Source: GCA-002727615 sp964442655
GTDB lineage: Bacteria > Pseudomonadota > Alphaproteobacteria > TMED109
Direction of reading: 5' to 3'
Length of the DNA stretch: 64,000 nucleotides
Assembly: GCA_964442655.1 (NCBI GenBank)
Contig: CAYTZM010000007.1
Location: 1 to 64,000 of the forward strand
Positions 23,146 to 31,910 of this stretch are shown here, one piece after another. Each line of letters starts with the position of its first letter. Within the stretch, counting starts at the first letter, position 1. The notes below the pieces were generated by a model. The model had not been told where the DNA came from and made no database searches. It saw nothing but the letters and a program-made list of their open reading frames with translations. Both the position numbers and the translations under genes were made by a program.

Positions 23146-26100
23146 ATGGAATTAAAAGATAAAATATCTTTAGACGATAAATATACCCTTGAAAAAGGTA
23201 GAATTTATATAACAGGAACACAAGCTCTTGTTAGATTGCCTATGATTCAGCGGCAAAAAGATAAATTAAACAATTTAAATACTGCTGTCTTTATTTCAGG
23301 TTATAGAGGTTCTCCTCTTGGAATGTACGATAAAACTCTCTGGAGTGCTAAAAAATTTCTTAAAAACAATAATATTGATTTTGTTTCAGGATTAAATGAA
23401 GATTTAGCAGCTACAGCTGTATGGGGAAGTCAACAACCTGGTTTAATATCTAAAAGTACTAAAGATGGAATTTTTGGTATATGGTATGGAAAAGGACCTG
23501 GTGTTGACCGATCTGGTGACGCTTTTAAACATGCAAACTCAGCTGGAACTGCTCCTAATGGGGGAGTATTAGCACTTTTAGGGGATGATCACACTGCAAA
23601 ATCATCAACCCTAGCTCACCAAAGTGAATATGCAATGGTTGATGCACAAATACCTGTTTTTAGTCCAGCAAATGTCCAAGAATTACTTGACTATGGATTA
23701 TTAGGAATTTCATTATCAAGATACGCAGGTGTATGGTCTTCCATAAAATGTGTTACCGCTATAATGGATAGTTCAGCTTCAGTCCATGTAAATTTAAATA
23801 GAATAATAATTAATAAGCCTAATTTTAAAATGCCTGCTGAAGGAGTCCATATACGATGGCCTGATGATGTATTAGGCCAAGAATTAAGACTAACCAATAT
23901 TAAAATACCTGCAGTTAAAGCTTTTACCAAAGCCAATAATATCAACAATATAATTTGGAATAAAGGTCCTGGAAAAATAGGTATTATTGCGACTGGTAAA
24001 GCCTATGCAGAAACTAGACAAGCTTTAACTGATTTATCTATTGACGAGAATTATGCAGAAAAATTAGGAATTCATCTATTAAAAATAGGCATGCCTTGGC
24101 CATTAGAAGAATCCATAATTACAGAATTTTGTAAGGATATTGAAGAAGTTATTGTTTTAGAAGAAAAACGTCCATTACTAGAAGATCAAATTAAAAACAT
24201 AATGTTTAACCAACAAAATAAACCCAAACACATAATTGGAAAACTAGATGAAAATTATGAAGAATTAATTCCTTCTACAGGAGAATTAATGCCTGACTTT
24301 GTTTCTGAAATAATTGCTGAAAGAATTACTAAATATAATAAAGATGAAAATATTTTAAATAAATTAAGATTAATAAAACAAAAAAACCCCGATGCTACAA
24401 TTATACAAGGTATTGCTAATAGAACTCCATACTTCTGTTCTGGATGTCCTCATAACACCTCTACAAAAGTTCCTGAGGGAAGCAAAGCAATGGCTGGTAT
24501 TGGTTGTCATTTTATGGCAGCCTGGATGGATAGAGATACTAACCTATTTACACATATGGGAGGTGAAGGAGCTAATTGGATAGGAATGTCTCGTTATGTG
24601 GAAGACAAACATATATTTCAAAATATAGGAGATGGCACATACACTCATTCTGGTATTTTAGCCGTCAGAGCTGCAATTTCAGCAAAAACTAATATTACAT
24701 ATAAAATTTTATTTAATGATGCTACTGCAATGACTGGCGGACAACCCGCAGAAGGCACTCCTACTCCTGCTAAAATATCTCATCAATTATATGGTGAAGG
24801 AGTAAAAAGAATAGCAATTGTGACAGATGAGCCAGAAAAATATGGTATTAATGAAAAATTTGCCGAAGGTACAACAATTAATCATAGAAGCGATATTGAT
24901 TTAGTACAAAAAGAACTGAGAAACTGGCCTGGTGTTAGCGCTATGATATATGATCAAACTTGTGCCACAGAAAAAAGAAGAAAAAGAAAACGGGGTTTAA
25001 TGGAAGATCCTGACAAAAGAAGTTTTATTAATGAGCTTGTATGTGAAGGATGTGGAGATTGCTCTAAAACCTCAAATTGCATATCAATTGAGCCTCTAGA
25101 AACAAATCTAGGAAGAAAGAGAAAAGTAAATCAATCTACCTGCAATAAAGATTTTAGCTGTGTTGATGGATTTTGCCCTTCTTTTGTTACTATTGAAGGT
25201 GCAAAACCAAAAAAAAGAAAAGCTAGTATTAAATCAGATCTTTCTGCAGAGAAATTACAAAGTCTTCCTACTCCAAAAGAAATAAATTTAGATAATCCAT
25301 ATAACATTATCGTAACAGGAATAGGTGGTACAGGAGTTGTAACCATAGGTGCTTTAATAGGAATGGCATCACATATAGAGAACAAAGGTGTTAGCGTTTT
25401 AGATCAAGTAGGTGTAGCCCAAAAAGGGGGAGCAGTTCTAAGTCATATAAGAATTTCTAAAAATCCTGAAAACATACACTCAGTAAAAGTAGGAAAAATG
25501 AGTGCTAACTTAGTGTTAGGATGTGATATGGTTGTAGTAACAACTAAGCCTGTTAGAGAGCTTATGAACATAAAAAATACACAATCCATAATAAATGATC
25601 ATGAAACTCCTGTAGCAGGCTTTGTATTAGATCCCGATCATTCTTTTGGCGCAAAAAGAATTAGACAAATTATAGAAACATCATCAAAAAAAACAGACTT
25701 TGTAAATGCTATTAGACTAGCGACAGCAATGTTTGGAGATTCAATTGCATCTAATATGTTTATAACTGGATATGCCTTACAAAAAGGTTTTATACCCTTA
25801 AAACCCGAAAGTATGGAAGAAGCTATAAAACTTAATAATATTTTTGTTGAAATGAATATATCTGCTTTTAGATGGGGTAGAATGGCCGCACATAATCTAA
25901 AATATGTTGAAAAAGAATCTTTGCCTTTTATAACAAATATAGAAATAGATCATGAAAATTATAAACTTACCGAAATAATAGATGATAGAATTAAAATTTT
26001 AACAAATTATCAAAATAAAAATTATGCCGACAAATATAAAAATATTATCAACAAAACTATTTCTGTAGAAAAAAAGATAAATAAGGAAAGTGAAATACTA

Positions 26101-26658
26101 TCAACAGCAGTAGCTAAATACCTTCATAAACTAATGTCATACAAAGATGAATACGAAGTAGCAAGATTATACAGTGACGGACAATTCAAAGAAAAAATTA
26201 ATAATACTTTTGAAGGTAAACTTAAAATTAAATTTCATTTAGCACCTCCTTTATTTGCACCAAAAAACCCAAATACAGGAAAACTTAAAAAAATCACTAT
26301 TGGCTCGTGGATTATGACAGCTTTTAAAATATTAACAAAATTTAAATTCTTAAGAGGCAGTATATTCGATCCATTTGGAAAAACCAAAGAGAGAAAAATG
26401 GAAAGGTATCTTATTGAGCAATATATAAACGATATTAATAAAATATTAAATGAAGTGAATAAAGATAAATTATTTATAGCTACTCAAATAGCTTCTGTAC
26501 CAGAAATAATAAGGGGTTACGGTCATATAAAAGAAGAAAATATAATTAAAGCTCAAGAAAAAAGAAAACAACTATTAGAGAATTGGAAGTCTTCCAAAAA
26601 CCTAAAACCAGAATCTGATCAACAGAATAAATTTGCTGCTAATATATTTGCAGAATAA
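23146..26658 (+). CDS. Indolepyruvate ferredoxin oxidoreductase, fused alpha-beta subunits
   Basis: 1170 residues. The N-terminal half has the pyrimidine-type ThDP domain (ALVRLPMIQRQKD; SGYRGSPLGMYD) and the ThDP-binding motif GDGTYTHSG...NDATAMTGG (about 496-530). A cysteine cluster CEGCGDCSKTSNC (about 632-644) and later Cys can bind one Fe-S cluster. The gamma-like domain starts at GIGGTGVVTIG (about 724). It oxidatively decarboxylates aryl or branched 2-oxo acids to acyl-CoA, reducing ferredoxin. The length and fusion match the proteobacterial single-chain form. It is 63 bp before the ABC1 kinase-like gene on the same strand. Confidence 0.93.
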   Translation: MELKDKISLDDKYTLEKGRIYITGTQALVRLPMIQRQKDKLNNLNTAVFISGYRGSPLGMYDKTLWSAKKFLKNNNIDFVSGLNEDLAATAVWGSQQPGLISKSTKDGIFGIWYGKGPGVDRSGDAFKHANSAGTAPNGGVLALLGDDHTAKSSTLAHQSEYAMVDAQIPVFSPANVQELLDYGLLGISLSRYAGVWSSIKCVTAIMDSSASVHVNLNRIIINKPNFKMPAEGVHIRWPDDVLGQELRLTNIKIPAVKAFTKANNINNIIWNKGPGKIGIIATGKAYAETRQALTDLSIDENYAEKLGIHLLKIGMPWPLEESIITEFCKDIEEVIVLEEKRPLLEDQIKNIMFNQQNKPKHIIGKLDENYEELIPSTGELMPDFVSEIIAERITKYNKDENILNKLRLIKQKNPDATIIQGIANRTPYFCSGCPHNTSTKVPEGSKAMAGIGCHFMAAWMDRDTNLFTHMGGEGANWIGMSRYVEDKHIFQNIGDGTYTHSGILAVRAAISAKTNITYKILFNDATAMTGGQPAEGTPTPAKISHQLYGEGVKRIAIVTDEPEKYGINEKFAEGTTINHRSDIDLVQKELRNWPGVSAMIYDQTCATEKRRKRKRGLMEDPDKRSFINELVCEGCGDCSKTSNCISIEPLETNLGRKRKVNQSTCNKDFSCVDGFCPSFVTIEGAKPKKRKASIKSDLSAEKLQSLPTPKEINLDNPYNIIVTGIGGTGVVTIGALIGMASHIENKGVSVLDQVGVAQKGGAVLSHIRISKNPENIHSVKVGKMSANLVLGCDMVVVTTKPVRELMNIKNTQSIINDHETPVAGFVLDPDHSFGAKRIRQIIETSSKKTDFVNAIRLATAMFGDSIASNMFITGYALQKGFIPLKPESMEEAIKLNNIFVEMNISAFRWGRMAAHNLKYVEKESLPFITNIEIDHENYKLTEIIDDRIKILTNYQNKNYADKYKNIINKTISVEKKINKESEILSTAVAKYLHKLMSYKDEYEVARLYSDGQFKEKINNTFEGKLKIKFHLAPPLFAPKNPNTGKLKKITIGSWIMTAFKILTKFKFLRGSIFDPFGKTKERKMERYLIEQYINDINKILNEVNKDKLFIATQIASVPEIIRGYGHIKEENIIKAQEKRKQLLENWKSSKNLKPESDQQNKFAANIFAE

Positions 26659-26721
26659 ATTGTTTCTAATATAAATAATTCCAGTAATACTAACTACATA
26701 CTATTTAGAGAATTAAATATT

Positions 26722-28071
26722 GTGAAAAATAATAAAGCAACATTGACTGGTAAAGTAAAAAGATATGCCAAAGTAAGCAGTAAATTAACTTCAGTTTCTG
26801 CTAAAATAGCTAGTAGAAATTTTATGGGTAATAAAGATAATGATAAAAACGCTGACCTAGTATTGAAGGCATTAGGGGGACTAAAAGGACCTCTAATGAA
26901 AGTAGCTCAACTTTTATCTACCGTACCGGATCTGTTACCAAAAGAATATTCTGAAAAATTACTACAATTACAAGCTGATGCTCCATCTATGGGATGGTTT
27001 TTTGTAAAAAGAAGAATGAATAATGAACTAGGTAATAACTGGCAAAATAAATTTAAAAACTTTGATAAAAAAGCTATTAAAGCAGCATCATTAGGACAGG
27101 TACATAAAGCTAATGCTAATAATAAAAAATTAGCTTGTAAGTTGCAATACCCGGACATGATGTCAATAGTAGATGCAGACCTTAAACAACTTAAACTAAT
27201 ATTTTCTTTATATGGGACCTGGGATCAAACTATTCAAACCAAACAAATTTATGCAGAACTGTCAGAAAGACTCAAAGAAGAATTAGATTATAAGCGCGAA
27301 TTTAAAAACATGCTTCTATTTAAAAGTATGTTAAAAAATGAAGAATATATTAATATTCCTGAACCTGTTAAAAATCTTTCCACCGATAAATTACTTACTA
27401 TGTCTTGGTTAGAGGGTACATCATTACTATCCTGGAAAGAGTCTAATCAGGAAATTAGAGATCATATTGCAAAGATATTATTTAATGCTTGGTATATTCC
27501 ATTTTACAAATATGGAATTATACATGGAGATCCTCACCCAGGAAATTATCAAGTAAATAAAAAAACTAAAAACCTTCCTAGTTTAAATTTATTAGATTTT
27601 GGTTGTATAAGAATATTTTCACCTTCATTTGTAAGAGGAGTTATTGATCTATATAAAGCAATAAGAGATAACAACCAAGAACTTGCAATTAAAGCATATG
27701 AATCATGGGGATTCATAAACCTTTCAAAAGATATGATAAACATTTTAAACATCTGGGCTTCTTATATTTATGGACCTTTAATAGAAGATAAAAAAAGATT
27801 TATTCAAGATAATAATGCAACAAAAAATGGCAAGGAAATTGCTTCTGCAGTATATAAAGAACTTAAAAAATTAGGAGGAATATCGCCACCTAAAGAATTT
27901 GTTATGATCGACAGGGCTGCTGTAGGGTTAGGATCTGTTTTTATGCATTTAAATGCAAAACTAAATTGGCACCAAATAGTTGAAAAAATGATTAGTGATT
28001 TTGATGAGGATATTATTGCAAAAAAACAAAATGAAGCTCTTAAAAAAGCTATGTTAAAAAAAATAAATTAA
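26722..28071 (+). CDS. ABC1/UbiB family atypical kinase-like protein
   Basis: 449 residues from a GTG. The KxGQ-like motif is GPLMKVAQLLS (about 56-66), followed by SLGQVHKA (Ala/Gly-rich loop) and CKLQYPDM with the lysine, then HGDPHPGNY (about 268-276) and LDFGCIRIF with the DFG. This is the UbiB/Coq8 group, linked to ubiquinone biosynthesis or lipid handling. The canonical UbiB has C-terminal membrane helices; here none is obvious, so it is closer to the soluble AarF-like members. The stop is 1 bp from the convergent hydrolase. Confidence 0.88.
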   Translation: MKNNKATLTGKVKRYAKVSSKLTSVSAKIASRNFMGNKDNDKNADLVLKALGGLKGPLMKVAQLLSTVPDLLPKEYSEKLLQLQADAPSMGWFFVKRRMNNELGNNWQNKFKNFDKKAIKAASLGQVHKANANNKKLACKLQYPDMMSIVDADLKQLKLIFSLYGTWDQTIQTKQIYAELSERLKEELDYKREFKNMLLFKSMLKNEEYINIPEPVKNLSTDKLLTMSWLEGTSLLSWKESNQEIRDHIAKILFNAWYIPFYKYGIIHGDPHPGNYQVNKKTKNLPSLNLLDFGCIRIFSPSFVRGVIDLYKAIRDNNQELAIKAYESWGFINLSKDMINILNIWASYIYGPLIEDKKRFIQDNNATKNGKEIASAVYKELKKLGGISPPKEFVMIDRAAVGLGSVFMHLNAKLNWHQIVEKMISDFDEDIIAKKQNEALKKAMLKKIN

Positions 28072-28695
28072 TTAATTCTTTTGAATAAAATATTTAACTT
28101 CTTCAGATGCTATATTAATTAATTCATTTTTAGTAAATTTATGCTTCTTTAGACTTTGAAATGAATGATCACCACCTTGTAAAAAGCAAATCTTTACATT
28201 TTTATTTAACTTATAATTATTTATTTCTTCCTTACTACCTAATTTGTCTCTGGTTCCTTGGCAAATTAATATTGGAGGACCTCCATCTATTAAAGCTTGA
28301 ACTCTTAAATTATTATTATTATTCTGTGGGTGAAAAGGATATCCAAAAACTACTACTCCTCTTACTTTAATTTCTCTTGAAACAGAACATGCTACCCTCC
28401 CTCCTAGTGACTTTCCTCCAATCCATATATTTTTGTTAGCATACTTATTTTTAATAGTTTTAATAATTGATAAATAATATTCACTTAATTTATTCATTTT
28501 ATCAGGAAATAATTTTTTTCCTCTTCGTCTTTGTTGCATATAAGGAAATTCAAACCTAATCACTAATAAAGAATCAGAAGATAAACAATCAACTATTTGA
28601 TTCATAAACTCCGAATCCATTGGACTACCTGCACCATGCGCCAATATTAATATATTGTTAGCTTTTTTAGAACCATGTATAAGTATATTATTCAT
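28072..28695 (-). CDS. Alpha/beta hydrolase (Tex30/KANL3-like family)
   Basis: 207 residues. LAHGAGSPMDS (oxyanion region), IRFEFPYMQQRRRGKK, the nucleophile elbow GGKSLGGRVA (Ser about 94), Asp in CQGTRDKLG (about 148) and His in GGDHSFQ (about 176). This is the dienelactone-hydrolase-like Tex30 group. Substrate unknown. Confidence 0.88.
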   Translation of the reverse strand: MNNILIHGSKKANNILILAHGAGSPMDSEFMNQIVDCLSSDSLLVIRFEFPYMQQRRRGKKLFPDKMNKLSEYYLSIIKTIKNKYANKNIWIGGKSLGGRVACSVSREIKVRGVVVFGYPFHPQNNNNNLRVQALIDGGPPILICQGTRDKLGSKEEINNYKLNKNVKICFLQGGDHSFQSLKKHKFTKNELINIASEEVKYFIQKN

Positions 28696-28736
28696 ATTAG
28701 AAATCTATGATTAATAAGAAAGTATTACAAATTATT

Positions 28737-28913
28737 ATGAATGAAGAATTATTTAACTGGTTTTTTATACTTGTCACAGCATATATTGCTTGGCATGGTT
28801 TAACTTATAGAAATAAGGACGGTGAAAAAGATTTTGTTCGCTTATTGTTTGGTTGTATATCTTTATTATTTTTCTTAAGGGTTCTTTTTATTGATATCAT
28901 AAAAATTTTATAA
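28737..28913 (+). CDS. Small two-pass membrane protein, unknown
   Basis: 58 residues from the ATG at 28737 (an in-frame ATG at 28707 adds ten residues; neither has a good ribosome site). Two hydrophobic helices (about 5-20 and 36-54) around a charged loop (TYRNKDGEKDF). No family recognised. It ends 1 bp before the convergent TPR gene. Confidence 0.5.
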   Translation: MNEELFNWFFILVTAYIAWHGLTYRNKDGEKDFVRLLFGCISLLFFLRVLFIDIIKIL

Positions 28914-29504
28914 TTATTTTTCATAATTTAGTTGCTCTTCATCTAATTGCGGTACGCTTAACACTCTTTCATTTAAAGGAAGTTTTAATTGTTCTTCTAT
29001 ATATTTTGATCGCTCCAGAATTGTAGGTGGGGTTTCTCTAACATCATATAACAATCTATCTAACCAATGCATGCCTTCTGATAATTCATTATCTATAGAT
29101 ATTGCTTTTTTATAATAAGATACAGCTTTCATATATTGCTTTTGCCTATCATACAATACTCCTAAATTTGCATATGCAGGAGCAAAATTAGGATTTAAAT
29201 CTATAGCCATATAGAAATATTCTTTTGCTTCAAGATATTGATTTAACTCCATATATGATCTAGCAATTCCCTCAATTATGTAAACATCTAATTTATTATA
29301 TTTTAAAGCATTAAAATATTCTTCTAATGATAAATCATAATTTTTATCTTTAAACGCAGTATTTGCAGTTAAATAATGTTTTAATTCAGGAGGCCGTTTC
29401 ACAAAATGTTCCCAAATTAACCAAGAAGAAAATAAAATAAATAAAACTATACTTATTCGAACCAAAATTCTGTAAATAGGATCTGTTTTATTATTTACCG
29501 ACAC
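28914..29504 (-). CDS. Membrane-anchored TPR protein
   Basis: 196 residues from a GTG. One N-terminal membrane helix (about 11-30), then at least three TPR units (FKDKNYDLSLEEYFNALKY; IARSYMELNQYLEAKEYFYMA; YANLGVLYDRQKQYMKAVSYY). The soluble part is likely periplasmic. Third gene of a minus-strand run with the 76-residue protein and the sodium symporter. Partner unknown. Confidence 0.82.
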   Translation of the reverse strand: MSVNNKTDPIYRILVRISIVLFILFSSWLIWEHFVKRPPELKHYLTANTAFKDKNYDLSLEEYFNALKYNKLDVYIIEGIARSYMELNQYLEAKEYFYMAIDLNPNFAPAYANLGVLYDRQKQYMKAVSYYKKAISIDNELSEGMHWLDRLLYDVRETPPTILERSKYIEEQLKLPLNERVLSVPQLDEEQLNYEK

Positions 29505-29525
29505 TAAATCAAAAAGCCATATTCA

Positions 29526-29756
29526 TTAAAAATATTTAAAATTAAATAACGAAGAAAAAATTAAAACAATAATTATAGTTATAAATCTAGACCTAACCAA
29601 CTGTCCTTTTAATTCTTCTGCAACCAATTTATTTTGTGTTTTCTTTTCTAACCTTCTTACACTAAGAACATAAATTAATTTATTTACAGGATAATAAAGT
29701 AAAACACTAAGTATTATTATACTAAAAAGATAAAAACTTTTTTCAGTCATTAGCAT
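29526..29756 (-). CDS. Small two-pass membrane protein next to a sodium symporter
   Basis: 76 residues. Hydrophobic helices at about 8-29 and 56-73 and a charged middle (RRLEKKTQNKLVAEELKGQ) typical of a cytoplasmic loop. Either of two close ATGs could start it. It lies between the symporter and TPR genes; an accessory subunit is possible, but no family was recognised. Confidence 0.6.
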   Translation of the reverse strand: MLMTEKSFYLFSIIILSVLLYYPVNKLIYVLSVRRLEKKTQNKLVAEELKGQLVRSRFITIIIVLIFSSLFNFKYF

Positions 29757-29761
29757 CTCAA

Positions 29762-29797
29762 TTTCATAGACTGCAATATAAATTACAGTCTATGAAA
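29762..29797 (-). terminator. 12-bp perfect inverted repeat after the symporter gene
   Basis: TTTCATAGACTG (29762-29773) and CAGTCTATGAAA (29786-29797) form a perfect 12-bp stem with a 12-nt loop, right after the symporter stop. No long T-run follows on the minus strand, so termination may be partial; an mRNA-stabilising hairpin between the symporter and its small partner genes is the alternative. Confidence 0.5.
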
Positions 29798-29802
29798 ATT
29801 TC

Positions 29803-31749
29803 TTAATTTAGTTGCTTATCACCTATATCATCGGTTAAGGCTTCAAACTTTTTACTAGGAGGAGTTGACATCTCCATTTTATAAGCCAACATCCACATAA
29901 CATAAACACCTAACATCCAGAAAAGAATTTGCCATGCCCAAATTGAAGGAATACCAAAAATCCATGTATTAGGATCTAAAGGACTTCCAAATATCCAATT
30001 ACCTATAACTGCTCCTGGTCCAATGCCAAAAAAGAACCATAACAATGTTATAATTACAGCAGTAGGTATTAACCTTCTTTTTTCATCAGATAAAGAAGCA
30101 TGATCTCTTAAGAAAGAATGAAATTTCATTTTATGCTCTGTATCTGCGCTCGATTGAGTAAAATATGAAATTATAATAGCTAATCCTAAATTAAAGATTA
30201 TTCCCCAACCTGCAGAATGTATTGTTAAAGGCCATCTTCCCCAAGCAGTAATTCCAAAAACATCTCTTCCCATACTTTCTGTCAGTGTAACAGCAATCAA
30301 ACCAGCAATTAATCCAATTGTTACTCCTGCTCTAGTAAGAAATGGCCACCAACATACTGCTATTAATGAAGGCCACATTTGAAAACCGTATGCAACCGCC
30401 AAACCACCTAATAAAACCAATGCATCTTTAGATACTGTAGCAACTAATAAAGCTGCCAAAACAATAATTCCAACTCCGATTCTTCCAAGTATTTTTTGAA
30501 TATTATGATTAGCATTAGGAATTACAAACCTTTTAACAATATCTCTAGTTAACATTCCTCCTGCTGTAGACATATATGCAGCACCAGTAGATTGCATTGC
30601 TGCTAAGGCACATACGGATAATATACCTACTAACCACGGTGCAGAATCAGACATTAAATAGATTAATTGAGGAACTAACATTCCTTGTTTTCCTGCCGTA
30701 TCCATTATATCTTTACCATTTAACCCTGACCCCATAACATTATTAACTAAATCTGGATGAGCAGCAGCCATGGATAAATCAGCTCCTATAAAGTGAGCAC
30801 CGATACCTTGTGTAGCAGTAAAAACCATCAAAATTAATCCTATTCCAAAACTAGATGCCCATACTTGCTGAGGAGCAAATGGTTCGACACTCTTATTTGA
30901 AAATGACCACATAGTAAATGCAGGTGCTGATTGAATGCCCATAAGAGCAAACATATAAGTTAGGACCATAATTCCAGTCCATGCTCCTCCTACAGCTTGC
31001 GTCCCACTTTTAACGTATTGAATTACTCCTGGGATAGCAATATAATGACTATAACCATCCGGAGTTAATTTTTTATCTATCTGTGATAATCCAGCAATTC
31101 CGTCTATTAAAGCACCAAATCCTCCAATATTTGCTAAAGCTATAATTCCTATTACTATAATACCACCAGCTAATAATATACATTGTACAGTATCAACATA
31201 AGCAACAGCCCTTAAACCTCCTGTAGCAACATATATAAAAACAACTGCTGATAGCAACCACATCCCTACATTTACATCTAACCATCCATCTGTTAAAACA
31301 TTAAATAAAAAACCTGAAGCTCTAAGTTGTATTCCTAAATATGGCACAGAAAACACTAAAGCAACTAGAACTACAAGAATTCTAATAAAATCTGATTTAA
31401 AGTAATTTGAAAGCATTTCACCAGGGGTGACAAATCCAAATCGTTTCCCTAACATCCATTGCCTTTTTAAAAACATAACTCCCGTAAAAGGTATGGTAAT
31501 GGCGTAAAATGAAGCATATGCATAAGGAAAACCATCCCTATAAATTAATCCTGGATGACCCATAAAAGTCCAACCTGAGAATGATGTAGCTGTCGCTGCT
31601 AAAATAAATACCCAAATTGAGATTCCTCTGCCTGCCAAAAAGTAATCACTAGCAGTTTTGGCCTGAAGGTGTCCTCTAACTCCCCAATATACACAATAAG
31701 CCCAATATAAAACAACAAAAACTAATAACCATACAACTTTAGCTTCCAT
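29803..31749 (-). CDS. Sodium:solute symporter family protein
   Basis: 648 residues, about 14 hydrophobic segments. YFLAGRGISIWVF and ATSFSGWTFMGHPGLIY near the N-terminus, VTPGEMLSNYF, and the core ATGGLRAVAYVDTVQ are typical of the SSS family (PutP/ActP-type). It should use sodium to import an organic solute; the substrate cannot be told. A ribosome site GGAGGAG precedes the ATG. Downstream small membrane and TPR genes may be functionally linked. Confidence 0.9.
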   Translation of the reverse strand: MEAKVVWLLVFVVLYWAYCVYWGVRGHLQAKTASDYFLAGRGISIWVFILAATATSFSGWTFMGHPGLIYRDGFPYAYASFYAITIPFTGVMFLKRQWMLGKRFGFVTPGEMLSNYFKSDFIRILVVLVALVFSVPYLGIQLRASGFLFNVLTDGWLDVNVGMWLLSAVVFIYVATGGLRAVAYVDTVQCILLAGGIIVIGIIALANIGGFGALIDGIAGLSQIDKKLTPDGYSHYIAIPGVIQYVKSGTQAVGGAWTGIMVLTYMFALMGIQSAPAFTMWSFSNKSVEPFAPQQVWASSFGIGLILMVFTATQGIGAHFIGADLSMAAAHPDLVNNVMGSGLNGKDIMDTAGKQGMLVPQLIYLMSDSAPWLVGILSVCALAAMQSTGAAYMSTAGGMLTRDIVKRFVIPNANHNIQKILGRIGVGIIVLAALLVATVSKDALVLLGGLAVAYGFQMWPSLIAVCWWPFLTRAGVTIGLIAGLIAVTLTESMGRDVFGITAWGRWPLTIHSAGWGIIFNLGLAIIISYFTQSSADTEHKMKFHSFLRDHASLSDEKRRLIPTAVIITLLWFFFGIGPGAVIGNWIFGSPLDPNTWIFGIPSIWAWQILFWMLGVYVMWMLAYKMEMSTPPSKKFEALTDDIGDKQLN

Positions 31750-31825
31750 TTTATTCCCTCCTCCTTAAAGTTAGGATTTTAGATTAAACAGATTATTTTA
31801 TATTGCAATGATTCATTTTAAAAGA

Positions 31826-31902
31826 TGGTGGGCCCGGTAGGATTCGAACCTACGACCCAACCGTTATGAGCGGTTTGCTCTAACCAACTGAGCTACGGGC
31901 CC
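31826..31902 (-). tRNA. tRNA-Ile with CAT anticodon (lysidine type)
   Basis: 77 nt including the encoded CCA. Full cloverleaf: acceptor GGGCCCG/CGGGCCC, D-arm GCTCAGTTGGTTAGAGC, anticodon stem ACCG/CGGT with loop CTCATAA, T-arm GTAGGTTCGAATCCTAC. A CAT anticodon could be Met, but the GGGCCCG acceptor stem and arm sequences match the isoleucine tRNA whose C34 is changed to lysidine by TilS. It starts 8 bp after the rpoD stop, on the same strand, so it may be processed from the rpoD transcript. Confidence 0.95.
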
Positions 31903-31910
31903 TTAAAAAA

